Source: an uncultured Nitrospina sp.
GTDB lineage: Bacteria > Nitrospinota > Nitrospinia > Nitrospinales > VA-1
Length of the DNA: 5,131 nt
Reading direction: 5' to 3'
NCBI GenBank assembly: GCA_913044145.1
Contig: CAJWOD010000103.1
Location: 1-5,131, forward strand
Part shown: positions 5,104 through 5,131 of the stretch, in pieces
Position numbering within the stretch: position 1 is the stretch's first letter
Layout of the letters: every line of letters begins with the position of its first letter
Made by a program: the position numbers and the translations under genes
Notes under the pieces: model-generated
The model's input: only the letters and a program-made list of their open reading frames with translations
Databases searched by the model: none
Told to the model about the DNA's origin: nothing

Positions 5104-5131
5104 AATTAATCCGATAAATTTATACCCCAAA

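Overview
This looks like bacterial chromosome with ordinary housekeeping genes. GC content is moderate to low, roughly 40% by eye. Gene content does not fix the taxon. A two-module DUF4340 protein, an Nfu scaffold with both Nfu_N and NifU_C domains, a LOG-family protein and a type 2 dGTPase-like enzyme fit a Gram-negative lineage of the Nitrospinota/deltaproteobacterial kind, but that is a guess from gene style. No phage, plasmid, transposase, CRISPR, tRNA or rRNA signal was recognised.

Layout, left to right. 3-887 (+): C-terminal part of a DUF4340 protein cut by the window edge. 888-1671: a 784-base stretch without a convincing protein gene. Its first part (888-1073) is AT-rich and featureless. 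Its second part has a sigma70-type promoter (1074-1102), a GC-richer run full of inverted repeats (about 1140-1560) and a strong intrinsic terminator (1569-1610). Together these look like an independent structured RNA of about 500 nt. 1672-2103 (+): dUTPase (dut). 2204-2830 (+): Nfu iron-sulfur scaffold with its own TATAAT promoter. 2850-2932: a decayed palindromic dispersed repeat between convergent genes. 2952-3509 (-): LOG-family nucleotide phosphoribohydrolase. 3695-4843 (-): HD-domain dNTP triphosphohydrolase (dgt-like). 4844-5131: an upstream region with a 15-bp palindrome touching the dgt start codon, a 23-codon reading frame on the plus strand with the best Shine-Dalgarno in the window, a 19-bp AT palindrome, and a terminator-like hairpin whose 3' arm has a second possible partner.

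Functional themes. Three of the four complete genes handle nucleotides: dUTPase removes dUTP and makes dUMP, the HD enzyme hydrolyses dNTPs to nucleosides, and LOG proteins cleave the base from nucleoside monophosphates. They lie on opposite strands and are separated by promoters, so this is shared theme rather than an operon. Nfu belongs to Fe-S cluster delivery and the DUF4340 protein probably to an envelope/ABC-transporter neighbourhood to the left of the window.

The strongest candidate for something undescribed is the promoter-structured-terminator unit at 1074-1610. It matches no RNA family I could recognise by eye.
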